64,000 bases of DNA, taken from NCBI RefSeq assembly GCF_019050325.1, contig NZ_VOMB01000016.1, positions 124,001 to 188,000 on the forward strand, given 5' to 3'. The stretch's first letter is position 1, and each line of letters starts with the position of its first letter. Below the pieces are notes generated by a model that was given only the letters and a program-made list of their open reading frames with translations, made no database searches and was not told the origin of the DNA. Position numbers and translations under genes: made by a program. This DNA comes from [Mycobacterium] fortunisiensis (lineage in GTDB: Bacteria > Actinomycetota > Actinomycetes > Mycobacteriales > Mycobacteriaceae). Shown piece after piece: positions 38,101-49,921 of this stretch.

Positions 38101-39111
38101 ATGAGCATTTTCGCAGCGGCCACCGGTATCGGGTCCTGGCCGGGTACCTCGCCTCGTGCCGCCAGCGAAGTGGTCGTCGGTGAACTGCACACACTTTCGC
38201 ACCTCGTGGAGCTCCCGGCGCGGGGGATCGGTGCGGATCTGATCGGCCGCGCCGGCGCGCTGCTGGTCGACATCGCCATCGACACGGTGCCGCGCGGGTA
38301 CCGCATCGCCTCGGGCCGCAGCGCCGCGCGGCGCCGGGCGGTGAGTCTGCTCGGTGAGGACGTCGACGCGCTGGAAGAGGCCTGGGAGCACGCCGGGCTG
38401 CGGGGCAGCGGACGTGCCGTCAAGGTGCAGGCGCCCGGACCGATCACGCTGGCCGCGCAGCTGGAACTGCCCAACGGGCACCGGGCCATCACCGATCACG
38501 GTGCGCTGCGCGATCTCGCGGCCTCGCTGGCCGAAGGCCTGGCCGGCCACTGCGCCGAGGTGGCCCGCCGGCTGGAAACCCCGGTGGTGGTCCAGCTCGA
38601 CGAACCATCGCTGCCGGCTGCCCTGGCCGGCCGGCTGTCCGGGGTGACCAGTTTCACCCCGGTACATCCGGTGGACGAACCGGTGGCGATGGCCCTGATT
38701 GACGCGTGTGTCGCCGCTGTCGGCTCCGACGTCGCCGTGCACAGCTGTGCGCCCGATCTGCCCTGGAAGGCGTTGTTGCGCAGCGCTGTCCAGGCTGTCT
38801 CCGTCGACGCATCGACACTCACACCGGCAGACCTGGACGGGATCGGGGAGTTTGTCGACTCCGGCCGCACCGTGCTGCTCGGCGTGGTGCCGGCGACCGC
38901 GCCCGAGGGCTGGCCCTCGGCCGAGGAGATCGCCAAGGCGGTGGCGGGGCTGACCGACCGGCTGGGGTTCGCCCGGTCGGTGCTGACCGACCGGATCGGC
39001 ATCACGCCGGCGTGCGGGCTGGCCGGTGCCACCATCCAGTGGGCCCGCACCGCAACGGAACTCACCCAGAAAGCCGCCGACGCTTTCGCCGAAGATCCGG
39101 ACGCCATCTGA
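38101..39111 (+). CDS. MetE C-terminal-domain-like zinc protein (Rv3015c-like)
   Basis: A 336-residue protein of the cobalamin-independent methionine synthase/UROD-like barrel, with only the catalytic barrel and no N-terminal MetE domain. Two thiol zinc ligands plus a histidine are evident: His214 and Cys216 (VAVHSCAPDLPW) and Cys305 (ITPACGLAG). The fourth ligand could not be assigned. Short MetE-like core enzymes in other prokaryotes take methyl groups from corrinoid or other donors, but a role here is unknown. Gene position matches Rv3015c. Start ATG is 10 bp after mnmA. Confidence 0.83.
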   Translation: MSIFAAATGIGSWPGTSPRAASEVVVGELHTLSHLVELPARGIGADLIGRAGALLVDIAIDTVPRGYRIASGRSAARRRAVSLLGEDVDALEEAWEHAGLRGSGRAVKVQAPGPITLAAQLELPNGHRAITDHGALRDLAASLAEGLAGHCAEVARRLETPVVVQLDEPSLPAALAGRLSGVTSFTPVHPVDEPVAMALIDACVAAVGSDVAVHSCAPDLPWKALLRSAVQAVSVDASTLTPADLDGIGEFVDSGRTVLLGVVPATAPEGWPSAEEIAKAVAGLTDRLGFARSVLTDRIGITPACGLAGATIQWARTATELTQKAADAFAEDPDAI

Positions 39112-39170
39112 GCGGCGGCCACCAGCGGCAACCGAGAGGTCGTCTTGGGTGATGCGGCTTCTGGCGTCCA

Positions 39171-39220
39171 TTGTCACGCCAGAGTGACGGCCGACATCGA
39201 CAGCCACTCTGGCGTGACAA
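39171..39220. repeat. Perfect 16-bp palindrome between convergent genes
   Basis: TTGTCACGCCAGAGTG (39171-39186) and CACTCTGGCGTGACAA (39205-39220) flank 18 bp, between the MetE-like stop and the acyl-CoA-ligase stop. It can act as a bidirectional terminator. A diverged copy is at 32573-32620, so it also belongs to a dispersed family. Confidence 0.75.
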
Positions 39221-39225
39221 GGCGG

Positions 39226-40800
39226 CTAGCGAGTGCGCAGTTCTCGGCGCAGGATCTTGCCCGCCGAGGATTTCGGCACCGCATCGATGAACTCGACCTG
39301 GCGTACCTTCTTGTACGGCGCCACCTGCCCGGCGACGAAGGCCATCACCTCGTCGGCGCTCAGCTCGGCTGAAGGTTGTTTGACCACAAAAGCTTTCGGC
39401 ACTTCTTCGCCGGTCTCGCGGTCGAGCACGCCGATCACCGCGGCGTCGGCGATGTCGGGATGGCTCAGCAGCACCGCCTCGAGTTCGGCCGGCGGCACCT
39501 GGTAGCCCTTGTACTTGATCAGTTCCTTGAGCCGGTCCACGACGTAGACGCATCCGGTCGAGTCGGCCTGGGCCAGATCGCCGGTGTGCAGGAAACCGTC
39601 GGCGTCGATGGTTTCCCGGGTGGCCTCCTCATTGCCGAGATAACCGGCCATCACATTGGGCCCTTTGAACCACAGCTCACCTGTTTCACTCAAACCCTCT
39701 GCCGGGACGTCGATTTCGTTGCCGGTGTCGGGGTCGACCAACTTGCTCACCCCATTGGGGACAGTCCAGCCGCACGAATTCAGTGGTGCCACCGAGCCGA
39801 TACTCGCCAGCCCACCGTCGTGTGGGGTGAGGTGGCTGACCGGGCTGAGTTCACTCATCCCATACCCCTGGGACACCGTGCAGCCCAACCGATCAGCCAC
39901 CGCGCGGCCGAGATCGGCGTCCAGTGACGCCGCGCCGGACATGATGCCGCGCAGTGAGGAGAGGTCGTAGGAATCGACCAGGGGATGCTTGGCCAGGGCG
40001 ACGGCCACCGGCGGGGCGATGTAGGCGAAGGTGCAGCGGTGGGTGGAGATGTTGCCCAGAAATTCGCCGAGATCGAACGACGGCATGATGATCAGCCGCG
40101 CCCGCGCGTGCAGAGCGGCGTTGAGCAGCACCGTCATGCCGTAGATGTGGAAGAACGGCAACACGGCCAGCAGCCGGTCATCGGACGTCATCCCCTGCAG
40201 GGGGCGGATCTGCGCGACGTTGGCGGTCAGGTTGGCGTGGGTGAGCATGACGCCCTTGGGATTGGCCGTCGTCCCCGAACTGTAGGGGAGCGCGGCCAGA
40301 TGAGTCGCCGGGTCGAAGGACACGTCGGGGGCCGGCCCGTCGGCGCCGAGACCGGCCCCGTCGAGCACCACCACCTCGTCCTCGGTGAGGCCTGCCCCGA
40401 CTGCTCCCTTTACCGCCTGGGGCAACAGCGCTTCGACGGTGACCAGCAGGCGTGCCTTCGAATCCTTCAGTTGCTTGGTGATGTCGCGCGCGGTGAACAG
40501 CGCGTTGACCGTGGTGGCGGTGGCGCCGGTGCGCAGGATGCCGTGGAAGGCGACGGCGAAACCCGAACTGTTGGGTGACAGCAGCGCCACCACGTCGCCG
40601 ACCCCGACGCCGCGCGCGGCCAATCCGCCTGCGAAGGCGTCGATTCGGCGTACGAGCTCGCCGTAGCTGGTCTCGGTGCCGGACCCGGCGTCGACGAGGG
40701 CGATGCGGTCGGCATCGGCCGGGGACAGATCGGCGAACAGATAGTCGTAGACGCTGACGGTCGGGAGTTCGACGTCGGGGAACGGACTGGCAAAGCTCAT
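39226..40800 (-). CDS. AMP-forming acyl/aryl-CoA ligase (4-coumarate-CoA ligase type)
   Basis: A 524-residue ANL-superfamily enzyme: ATP and a carboxylic acid give an adenylate, then a CoA thioester. Core motifs are PYSSGTTANPKGVMLTH, QGYGMSELSP, TGDLAQADSTGCVYVVDRLKELIKYKGYQVPP (fragments) and the catalytic lysine in PKSSAGKILRREL. The pattern fits 4CL-like ligases acting on aromatic or medium-chain acids. ATG 40798-40800 is 8 nt after the YjbR stop, so the two are co-transcribed. The substrate is unknown. Confidence 0.88.
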   Translation of the reverse strand: MSFASPFPDVELPTVSVYDYLFADLSPADADRIALVDAGSGTETSYGELVRRIDAFAGGLAARGVGVGDVVALLSPNSSGFAVAFHGILRTGATATTVNALFTARDITKQLKDSKARLLVTVEALLPQAVKGAVGAGLTEDEVVVLDGAGLGADGPAPDVSFDPATHLAALPYSSGTTANPKGVMLTHANLTANVAQIRPLQGMTSDDRLLAVLPFFHIYGMTVLLNAALHARARLIIMPSFDLGEFLGNISTHRCTFAYIAPPVAVALAKHPLVDSYDLSSLRGIMSGAASLDADLGRAVADRLGCTVSQGYGMSELSPVSHLTPHDGGLASIGSVAPLNSCGWTVPNGVSKLVDPDTGNEIDVPAEGLSETGELWFKGPNVMAGYLGNEEATRETIDADGFLHTGDLAQADSTGCVYVVDRLKELIKYKGYQVPPAELEAVLLSHPDIADAAVIGVLDRETGEEVPKAFVVKQPSAELSADEVMAFVAGQVAPYKKVRQVEFIDAVPKSSAGKILRRELRTR

Positions 40801-40808
40801 GGCGCTGG

Positions 40809-41213
40809 TTACCGGCTTTCGTCGAGTTGTTTGATGAGTCGGCGCGAGGCGACCAACCGGAACGAGGCGTCGACGAGTTCGCGGACCTCGACCCAATCTA
40901 CTTTCGCGGCGGTGAAGTCCAGGCCCAGCCAGCCGAACGGGCCCAGGTAGGCCGGGAAGAAGAAGCGGCTGTCCTGTTCGAGCGCCCGCCGGTCACTCTC
41001 GTCGACCTTGACCAGCAGCGAATGCGGATAGGGGATCATCTCGCCACGGGTCTCGGGTTTCACGTTGCCGCCGTACATGGCGAACATCTTGGGGGCGCAG
41101 AACACCGGCCGTCCCCAGGAGATCTTCTCGAACGCCTCGGGAAAACCCAGCGCGACGGCGCGGAGTTCGGCCAGCCCCAGGTCGTCATCGCTGAACATGA
41201 TCGGGTGCGGCAT
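40809..41213 (-). CDS. MmcQ/YjbR-family protein
   Basis: A 134-residue protein with the YjbR fold signature: SWGRPVFCAPKMFAMYGG, then LLVKVDESDRRALEQDSRFF and LGPFGWLGLDF. Family members bind DNA or small ligands in an unclear way. TAATCT ends 6 nt before the ATG, so the transcript should be leaderless. It is followed by the CoA ligase gene in the same direction and is divergent from the iron-box methyltransferase. Confidence 0.85.
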   Translation of the reverse strand: MPHPIMFSDDDLGLAELRAVALGFPEAFEKISWGRPVFCAPKMFAMYGGNVKPETRGEMIPYPHSLLVKVDESDRRALEQDSRFFFPAYLGPFGWLGLDFTAAKVDWVEVRELVDASFRLVASRRLIKQLDESR

Positions 41214-41219
41214 GCCGTC

Positions 41220-41225
41220 AGATTA
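41220..41225 (-). promoter_or_regulatory. -10 element of the YjbR gene
   Basis: On the minus strand TAATCT ends 6 nt before the YjbR ATG. A leaderless layout. Confidence 0.5.
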
Positions 41226-41267
41226 CTGGGGTGCGGAACAGGACTCCCACGACCACCAGGTGAGTGA

Positions 41268-41286
41268 TTAGGTTAGCCTTACCTAC
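41268..41286 (+). promoter_or_regulatory. IdeR/DtxR-type iron box
   Basis: TTAGGTTAGCCTTACCTAC matches the 19-bp iron box consensus TTAGGTTAGSCTAACCTAA at 17 of 19 positions. It ends 19 bp before the methyltransferase ATG and includes a TAGCCT that could be the -10. Binding of IdeR-Fe(II) would repress the gene when iron is replete. Confidence 0.75.
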
Positions 41287-41305
41287 TTCTGGTAGGAAGT
41301 GTGCC

Positions 41306-41905
41306 ATGCCTACGACTTGGTTGGATTCCCTGACCCGGCAAACCCGCCGGGCCGGTGTGTTGCCGTATCCGCATCAGGCCGCCTACTTCCTGAACAATCC
41401 GCTGCGCAGGATGAGCGGCGATGACGACCGCGCGGTCAAACAGCTCGACCTGACCGGGTTTGAACGGGTGCTCGAAGTGGGGCCCGGGCCCGGTTACTTC
41501 AGTGTGGCGATCTCGCAGAAACTGACCCGGGGCCGCCTGGACCTGCTGGACAGCCGGCTCGAGATGCTGGACAAATCCCGAAGCGCGCTGGACCGTGCCG
41601 AGTGCTACAACGTCAGCTTCCATCAGGGCGACGCCGAAGACGAACTGCCCTTCTACGACGACAGTTTCGACGTCGCATTCCTGGCCTCGGTGCTCGGCGA
41701 GATCTCGAACCGGCAGGGGTGCGTGCGGTCTCTGCACCGCATCGTCAAACCCGGTGGCCTACTGGTGTTCCGAGAAGGATTCCCCGACCCGCAGCGGCTG
41801 AGCGTCGCCGAACTGCGTGCGCTCGCCGAATCCGAGGGGTTCGTGTTCTGCGATGCCACTGGCAACCGCTGGCACGACATCGTGAGGTTCCGGCGGCGTC
41901 CTTGA
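41306..41905 (+). CDS. SAM-dependent methyltransferase under a probable iron box
   Basis: A 199-residue class I methyltransferase of the UbiE/Methyltransf_11 group, with motif I VLEVGPGPGYFSVAI (about residues 56-70), post-I LDLLDSRLEMLDKS, motif II DSFDVAFLASVLGEI and motif III VKPGGLLVFREGF. A Shine-Dalgarno-like AGGAAG precedes the ATG. The gene is alone between the YjbR and ligA genes, and its promoter carries a near-consensus IdeR site, so it is probably expressed in iron limitation; a role in siderophore or lipid modification is speculative. I recall no H37Rv counterpart at this position. Confidence 0.85.
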   Translation: MPTTWLDSLTRQTRRAGVLPYPHQAAYFLNNPLRRMSGDDDRAVKQLDLTGFERVLEVGPGPGYFSVAISQKLTRGRLDLLDSRLEMLDKSRSALDRAECYNVSFHQGDAEDELPFYDDSFDVAFLASVLGEISNRQGCVRSLHRIVKPGGLLVFREGFPDPQRLSVAELRALAESEGFVFCDATGNRWHDIVRFRRRP

Positions 41906-41964
41906 ACTGACTCCTCGCGCCGACGGCCGCACACTGCCTGCAGTCACCTGTCGGCGTGCTCGGC

Positions 41965-45635
<3,671 letters not shown>

Positions 45636-45659
45636 GACAACACCGTCACGTGGTGCCCG

Positions 45660-46091
45660 TCATTTGGCGTCGCCGTACGGACCGCCTGGGCTGCCGCCGG
45701 AGCTACCGGACGGAGACCCGGGGGTGAAGCCGGGTCCCAGATGGATGTAACTGCCATGGTGGTAGCCGGCGGCGAGGTTCTCGATCCGGATGCTGCAGGG
45801 CCGGCTGCCGTCGGGGCCGACGGCGACGATGTAGTCGTCGTAGCGCAGGTATTCGGTGCCGCGGTCGGTGGCCCGGGCCTGCGGTCGTTTCTCGGCGGCG
45901 AGTTTGGCGGCCACCGCGGTCGGCGACCCATCGCAGCTGTACCGGGTGCCGCTGGCGCCGGTGCTGTACTGCGCATAGTTCTTGCCGACATATGAACGCA
46001 CATCGGAGAGCAAGGAGATGCCCAGCAGCAGACACGCCACCCCGGCCACCGCGAGTCCGCCCGCCAGGACGAAGAGCTGATTGCGGCTCAT
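45660..46091 (-). CDS. DUF4247 membrane-anchored protein
   Basis: A 143-residue protein with one N-terminal membrane helix (QLFVLAGGLAVAGVACLLLG) and an extracytoplasmic part containing two cysteines (TRYSCDGSP and GSRPCSIRI), and the conserved YLRYDDYIVAVGP and Gly/Ser/Pro-rich C-terminus. This matches DUF4247. ATG 46089-46091 overlaps the stop of the DUF2617 gene (ATGA), so they are translated together. Biochemical function is unknown; recurring linkage to a spermidine synthase homologue is the main clue. Confidence 0.78.
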   Translation of the reverse strand: MSRNQLFVLAGGLAVAGVACLLLGISLLSDVRSYVGKNYAQYSTGASGTRYSCDGSPTAVAAKLAAEKRPQARATDRGTEYLRYDDYIVAVGPDGSRPCSIRIENLAAGYHHGSYIHLGPGFTPGSPSGSSGGSPGGPYGDAK

Positions 46092-46591
46092 GGCAGCCAC
46101 CTGCTGGTGGTGAAGACGACCGTTCCCCCATGCTGATCGGGGTATAAATGCCAAGTGCGCCAACGCCATCCGCTGGGTAATGGCTGTGCTGTCAGCACTG
46201 TTAACGCTGCGTCGTCGCCGGGGAACGTGCCACCTATCCAGCCGGGCTCGAGTGCGCAGGACGTCCGCAGCGCAGTGGCGAGTTCCCGGAAACCGGGTTC
46301 ATCGAGGGTGGCGATGCGCGAGCGCAGGCGGTAGCCGGCGTGGTCGGCGCGCTCGGGAAGATGAGTGCCACCGACCTGCTCGGTGCACGACACCTCTTCG
46401 GAGAACTGTGCGTGCGGATGGTCGACTGTGACCACGTGCGAGGCGCCGAGCACGCCGAGGGTCAACACGCCCCTGTCGGGATGGCGCAGCCGGGAACGGG
46501 CCAGCGGCTCGGGCACCGGCGCGTTCAGCGTCAGCCGAAGCGCTGTGCCGGATACGTCGGCAGGGGCCACCGCGAGTTGGTACAGGGGCAC
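46088..46591 (-). CDS. DUF2617 protein
   Basis: A 167-residue soluble protein. Conserved-looking regions are YQLAVAPADVSGTALRLTLN near the start, RLRHPDRGVLTLGVLGASH in the middle and WRWRTWHLYPDQHGGTVVFT near the end, the pattern of DUF2617. No catalytic motif is obvious. GTG 46589-46591 lies 8 bp after the DUF4178 stop, and its stop overlaps the DUF4247 ATG. Function unknown. Confidence 0.75.
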   Translation of the reverse strand: MPLYQLAVAPADVSGTALRLTLNAPVPEPLARSRLRHPDRGVLTLGVLGASHVVTVDHPHAQFSEEVSCTEQVGGTHLPERADHAGYRLRSRIATLDEPGFRELATALRTSCALEPGWIGGTFPGDDAALTVLTAQPLPSGWRWRTWHLYPDQHGGTVVFTTSRWLP

Positions 46592-46599
46592 AGAGCGGC

Positions 46600-47220
46600 C
46601 TACGGCGTCGCCGGCGGAGCCGGGTAAACGGTAAGTTCACCCGGGCGAACCGCCCGTCCAACCGACAATTCCCACCCCATGGTGGGTGCCCACTGCTCGA
46701 AGCTGAGCAATGCGGTTTCGTCGGCGTTGGCGTAGTCGACATAGGCCATGTCTCCGGCCGGAGGAAGGCCGGTGGTGCCCTCGGTGGTGTAAGACGCGTG
46801 GCCACGTTCGGCTTCGCGGTACACCACGCCGTCGACGGTGTGGTCGCCGCCCGGTTGCAGCGCCGCATCCCGATGCCGGTGCCACATAACCAGTTCCAGT
46901 CGACCTTCATCCTCTTCCACGCTGAACCAGAGGGGCAGGCCGTCATCACCGCCCTCGAGCAGGTGTTCCCACCAGATGAAAGGCCCCTCCCGCAGGGTCA
47001 CCGATCCGCGCACCACATAGTCGATCCCGCCGTGGCTGACAATCGCGCCGGGACCGAGTTGGCGGGGGCCGAAGCGTGGCATCTCGGCGAACTTGAGCGG
47101 ATCCTGCCGGGCAGGCGGGGCGGATTCTGTGGACTTCTCCCGGGTGCGCAACGCGACGACGAGCACGATGGCCGCCGCAAAGAACAGCATCACGGCCAGG
47201 AATATCAGCCAGGACTCCAC
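46600..47220 (-). CDS. DUF4178 membrane protein, first gene of the cassette
   Basis: A 206-residue protein with an N-terminal membrane helix (SWLIFLAVMLFFAAAIVLVV) and a domain of DUF4178 type (LGPGAIVSHGGIDYVVRGSV, FIWWEHLLEGGDDGLPLWFS, LELVMWHRH). The acidic/aromatic beta-rich domain probably faces the cytoplasm or outside, and the substrate is unknown. A TTGACA (minus strand of 47247-47252) upstream may be its -35. GAAAGG precedes the GTG. The cassette lies between ligA and the ACT gene, where H37Rv has nothing. Confidence 0.75.
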   Translation of the reverse strand: MESWLIFLAVMLFFAAAIVLVVALRTREKSTESAPPARQDPLKFAEMPRFGPRQLGPGAIVSHGGIDYVVRGSVTLREGPFIWWEHLLEGGDDGLPLWFSVEEDEGRLELVMWHRHRDAALQPGGDHTVDGVVYREAERGHASYTTEGTTGLPPAGDMAYVDYANADETALLSFEQWAPTMGWELSVGRAVRPGELTVYPAPPATP

Positions 47221-47298
47221 GTGCAGCCTTTCAGTGCGGAAGCATTTGTCAACCCGAGAAGACGCTAACAGTCGTGGAGAACACCCAAAGTCGCAGAA

Positions 47299-47964
47299 TC
47301 AGCGCAGGATGGTCGCCACGATGCCGGCCAGATAGCCCAACCGGGCGATCTCCGAGGGCCGGAAGTCGGGACCGCCGGGGCGGCCCAGCACCACCGCGGT
47401 GCGCGGTTCACCGAGCGGTGCCGCAGCAAGCGCGGAGTCCATGGTGCGCCACACCTCGGGCACCCAGTCGGCATTGCCGTCGAGCGCCGTCGCCGCCTGC
47501 AGCGGGAGCCACGGCGCCGATTCGGCCTGCGTCTCGGGCGCACTGGCGCTGCCGGCCAGCCGGTCGAGGCCGGTGTCGGTGGAGCGCACCACCGTGCACC
47601 AACCGACCCGCAGCACCCTGGGCGCCTCGTCGGCGAGCACCTGCAACTTGGCCGACCGGTCGGGCGCGGCGGCCACGTGGTCGATGAGTTCGAGTTCGCG
47701 GTGTGCTTCCAGCAGGCCGATGTGCGGGCGGATGCTGTCGACGAAGACCCCGGAGAGGTTTTCGGCCGCGGTGATCAGTGAGTCCGGCATCGCTCCGGCG
47801 GGCAGTTCGACCACGAGGTCGTCGATCGCGTAGCCCGGCCCGCGTTCGACGACGTCCAGGGACAGGATGTCGGCGTTCACCGAGCCCAAGGCCACCGCCA
47901 ACGAGCCGAGGCTGCCTGGACGGTCCTCCAGTTGGACCCGCAACAGATAGGAAGGCACGCGCAT
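47299..47964 (-). CDS. ACT-domain amino-acid-binding protein (Rv3013-like)
   Basis: A 221-residue protein with an N-terminal ACT domain (PSYLLRVQLEDRPGSLGSLAVALGS as two overlapping blocks) and a less conserved C-terminal half (TAVVLGRPGGPDFRPSEIARLGYLAGIVATIL). ACT domains bind small amino acids. The order ligA-Rv3013-gatC is conserved in H37Rv. The start is ATG 47962-47964, with GTG at 47958 as an alternative. It is divergent from gatC; the partner enzyme is not evident. Confidence 0.85.
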   Translation of the reverse strand: MRVPSYLLRVQLEDRPGSLGSLAVALGSVNADILSLDVVERGPGYAIDDLVVELPAGAMPDSLITAAENLSGVFVDSIRPHIGLLEAHRELELIDHVAAAPDRSAKLQVLADEAPRVLRVGWCTVVRSTDTGLDRLAGSASAPETQAESAPWLPLQAATALDGNADWVPEVWRTMDSALAAAPLGEPRTAVVLGRPGGPDFRPSEIARLGYLAGIVATILR

Positions 47965-48035
47965 CACTGTGGCACAAGGGGCAACGGCGGGCACGTCGGT
48001 GACCCGCCGGGCGGAGCCCGGTTCGGTGCCTTGAC

Positions 48036-48041
48036 TAGGCT
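48036..48041 (+). promoter_or_regulatory. -10 element of the gatC-gatA operon
   Basis: TAGGCT ends 8 nt before the gatC GTG. There is no Shine-Dalgarno sequence. Confidence 0.5.
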
Positions 48042-48049
48042 GCTTTGTC

Positions 48050-48388
48050 GTGTCGCAGATCTCCCGAGACGAGGTTGCCCATCTGGCGCGTTTGGCGCGT
48101 CTGGCGCTGACCGACAGCGAACTGGACGGTTTCGTCGGCCAGCTGGATGCCATCCTCGGCCACGTCAGCCAGATTCAGTCCGTCGACGTCACTGGTGTCG
48201 AGGCCACCGACAATCCCCTCGTTCGGCGGGCAGGAGCGGAGCGACCCGGGGAAACAGCCGGGATCGTCAACGTGAGCCGGCCGGACATCGTCGCGCCCAG
48301 CCTGACCCAGGATGAGGCGCTGGCCGCGGCGCCGCGCGCCGAGGACGGACGCTTCGCCGTGCCGCGGATTCTCGGAGAGGGTGAGTGA
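48050..48388 (+). CDS. gatC: Asp/Glu-tRNA amidotransferase subunit C
   Basis: A 112-residue GatC that stabilises GatA in the GatCAB amidotransferase, which turns Glu-tRNA(Gln) into Gln-tRNA(Gln) (and Asp-tRNA(Asn) where needed). The signature is [21 protein letters not shown] near the N-terminus and [12 protein letters not shown] near the end. GTG start. Its stop overlaps the gatA start (GTGA). Mycobacteria lack a direct glutaminyl-tRNA synthetase, so this complex is essential. Confidence 0.95.
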   Translation: MSQISRDEVAHLARLARLALTDSELDGFVGQLDAILGHVSQIQSVDVTGVEATDNPLVRRAGAERPGETAGIVNVSRPDIVAPSLTQDEALAAAPRAEDGRFAVPRILGEGE

Positions 48389-49875
48389 CCGATATGAGTG
48401 AGCTGATCCGGCGCGATGCGGCGACCCTGGGCGCCCAGATCGCAGCCAAGGAAGTCTCATCGACCGAGGTGACCCAGGCCCACCTGGACCAGATCGCCGC
48501 CACTGACGACCGCTTCAACGCGTTCCTGCACGTGGCCGCTGACTCCGCGCTGGCCGATGCGGCGCGGATCGATGCCGCAGTGGCCGCCGGGGAGCGGCTG
48601 CCCTCGCCGTTGGCCGGGGTACCCCTGGCGCTCAAGGACGTGTTCACCACCGTCGACATGCCGACCACCGCCGGATCCAAGATCCTCGAGGGCTGGCAGG
48701 CGCCGTACGACGCGACGGTGACGCTGCGGTTGCGGGCCGCGGGCATCCCGATCCTGGGCAAGACGAACATGGACGAGTTCGCCATGGGTTCGTCGACCGA
48801 AAATTCGGCCTACGGCCCGACCCGCAACCCGTGGAACACCGAGCGGGTGCCCGGCGGATCCGGCGGCGGCAGCGCCGCCGCACTGGCTGCCTACCAGGCC
48901 CCGCTGGCCATCGGGACCGACACCGGCGGCTCGATCCGGCAGCCGGCCGCGCTGACCGCCACGGTCGGGGTCAAGCCGACCTACGGCACGGTGTCGCGCT
49001 ACGGACTGATCGCCTGCGCCTCCTCGCTGGACCAGGGCGGACCGTGCGGGCGCACGGTGCTCGACACCGCGATGCTGCACCAGGTCATCGCCGGCCACGA
49101 CCCGCGCGACGCGACGTCGATCGACGCTGCGGTACCCGATGTTGTCGCCGCGGCCCGCACCGGTGCGGCCGGTGACCTCAAGGGTGTCCGGGTCGGTGTG
49201 GTCAAGCAGCTGCGCGGTGAGGGCTACCAACCCGGCGTACTGGAATCGTTCAACGCCGCGGTGGCCCAGTTGCAGAGCCTCGGCGCAGAGGTCAGCGAGG
49301 TCGACTGCCCGCACTTCGACCATGCGATGGCCGCCTATTACCTGATCCTGCCGTCGGAGGTGTCCAGCAACCTGGCCCGCTTCGACGCGATGCGGTTCGG
49401 CCTGCGGGTCGGCGACGACGGTACGCACAGCGCCGAGGAAGTGATGGCCCTGACCCGCGCCGCGGGCTTCGGGCCGGAGGTCAAGCGCCGCATCATGATC
49501 GGGACCTACGCGTTGTCGGCGGGCTACTACGACGCCTACTACAACCAGGCCCAGAAGGTGCGCACGCTGATCGGCCGCGATCTGGACCGGGCGTACGAGA
49601 GTGTCGACGTGCTGGTGTCCCCGGCGACCCCGACCACAGCGTTCCGGCTGGGGGAGAAGGTCGACGACCCGCTGGCGATGTACCTGTTCGACCTGTGCAC
49701 GCTGCCGCTGAACCTGGCCGGGCACTGCGGCATGTCGGTGCCCTCGGGATTGTCGCCCGACGACGGCCTGCCGGTCGGTCTGCAGATCATGGCGCCGGCC
49801 CTGGCCGACGATCGGCTCTACCGGGTCGGTGCCGCCTACGAGGCGGCCCGCGGTCCCTTGCCCAGCGCGCTGTGA
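48385..49875 (+). CDS. gatA: Asp/Glu-tRNA amidotransferase subunit A
   Basis: A 496-residue amidase that releases ammonia from glutamine. The Ser-cisSer-Lys triad of the amidase signature family is visible: Lys in LALKDVFTT, and the two serines in [13 protein letters not shown] and [11 protein letters not shown] (the second is the nucleophile). The start is GTG 48385 overlapping gatC, with ATG 48394 as an alternative. It forms GatCAB with the products of gatC and gatB, and gatB is two genes further. Confidence 0.96.
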   Translation: MTDMSELIRRDAATLGAQIAAKEVSSTEVTQAHLDQIAATDDRFNAFLHVAADSALADAARIDAAVAAGERLPSPLAGVPLALKDVFTTVDMPTTAGSKILEGWQAPYDATVTLRLRAAGIPILGKTNMDEFAMGSSTENSAYGPTRNPWNTERVPGGSGGGSAAALAAYQAPLAIGTDTGGSIRQPAALTATVGVKPTYGTVSRYGLIACASSLDQGGPCGRTVLDTAMLHQVIAGHDPRDATSIDAAVPDVVAAARTGAAGDLKGVRVGVVKQLRGEGYQPGVLESFNAAVAQLQSLGAEVSEVDCPHFDHAMAAYYLILPSEVSSNLARFDAMRFGLRVGDDGTHSAEEVMALTRAAGFGPEVKRRIMIGTYALSAGYYDAYYNQAQKVRTLIGRDLDRAYESVDVLVSPATPTTAFRLGEKVDDPLAMYLFDLCTLPLNLAGHCGMSVPSGLSPDDGLPVGLQIMAPALADDRLYRVGAAYEAARGPLPSAL

Positions 49876-49921
49876 CCGGTTAAGTCGGGCGCGGCCGTGA
49901 CAGGGCGGGCAAGATGAAGAT

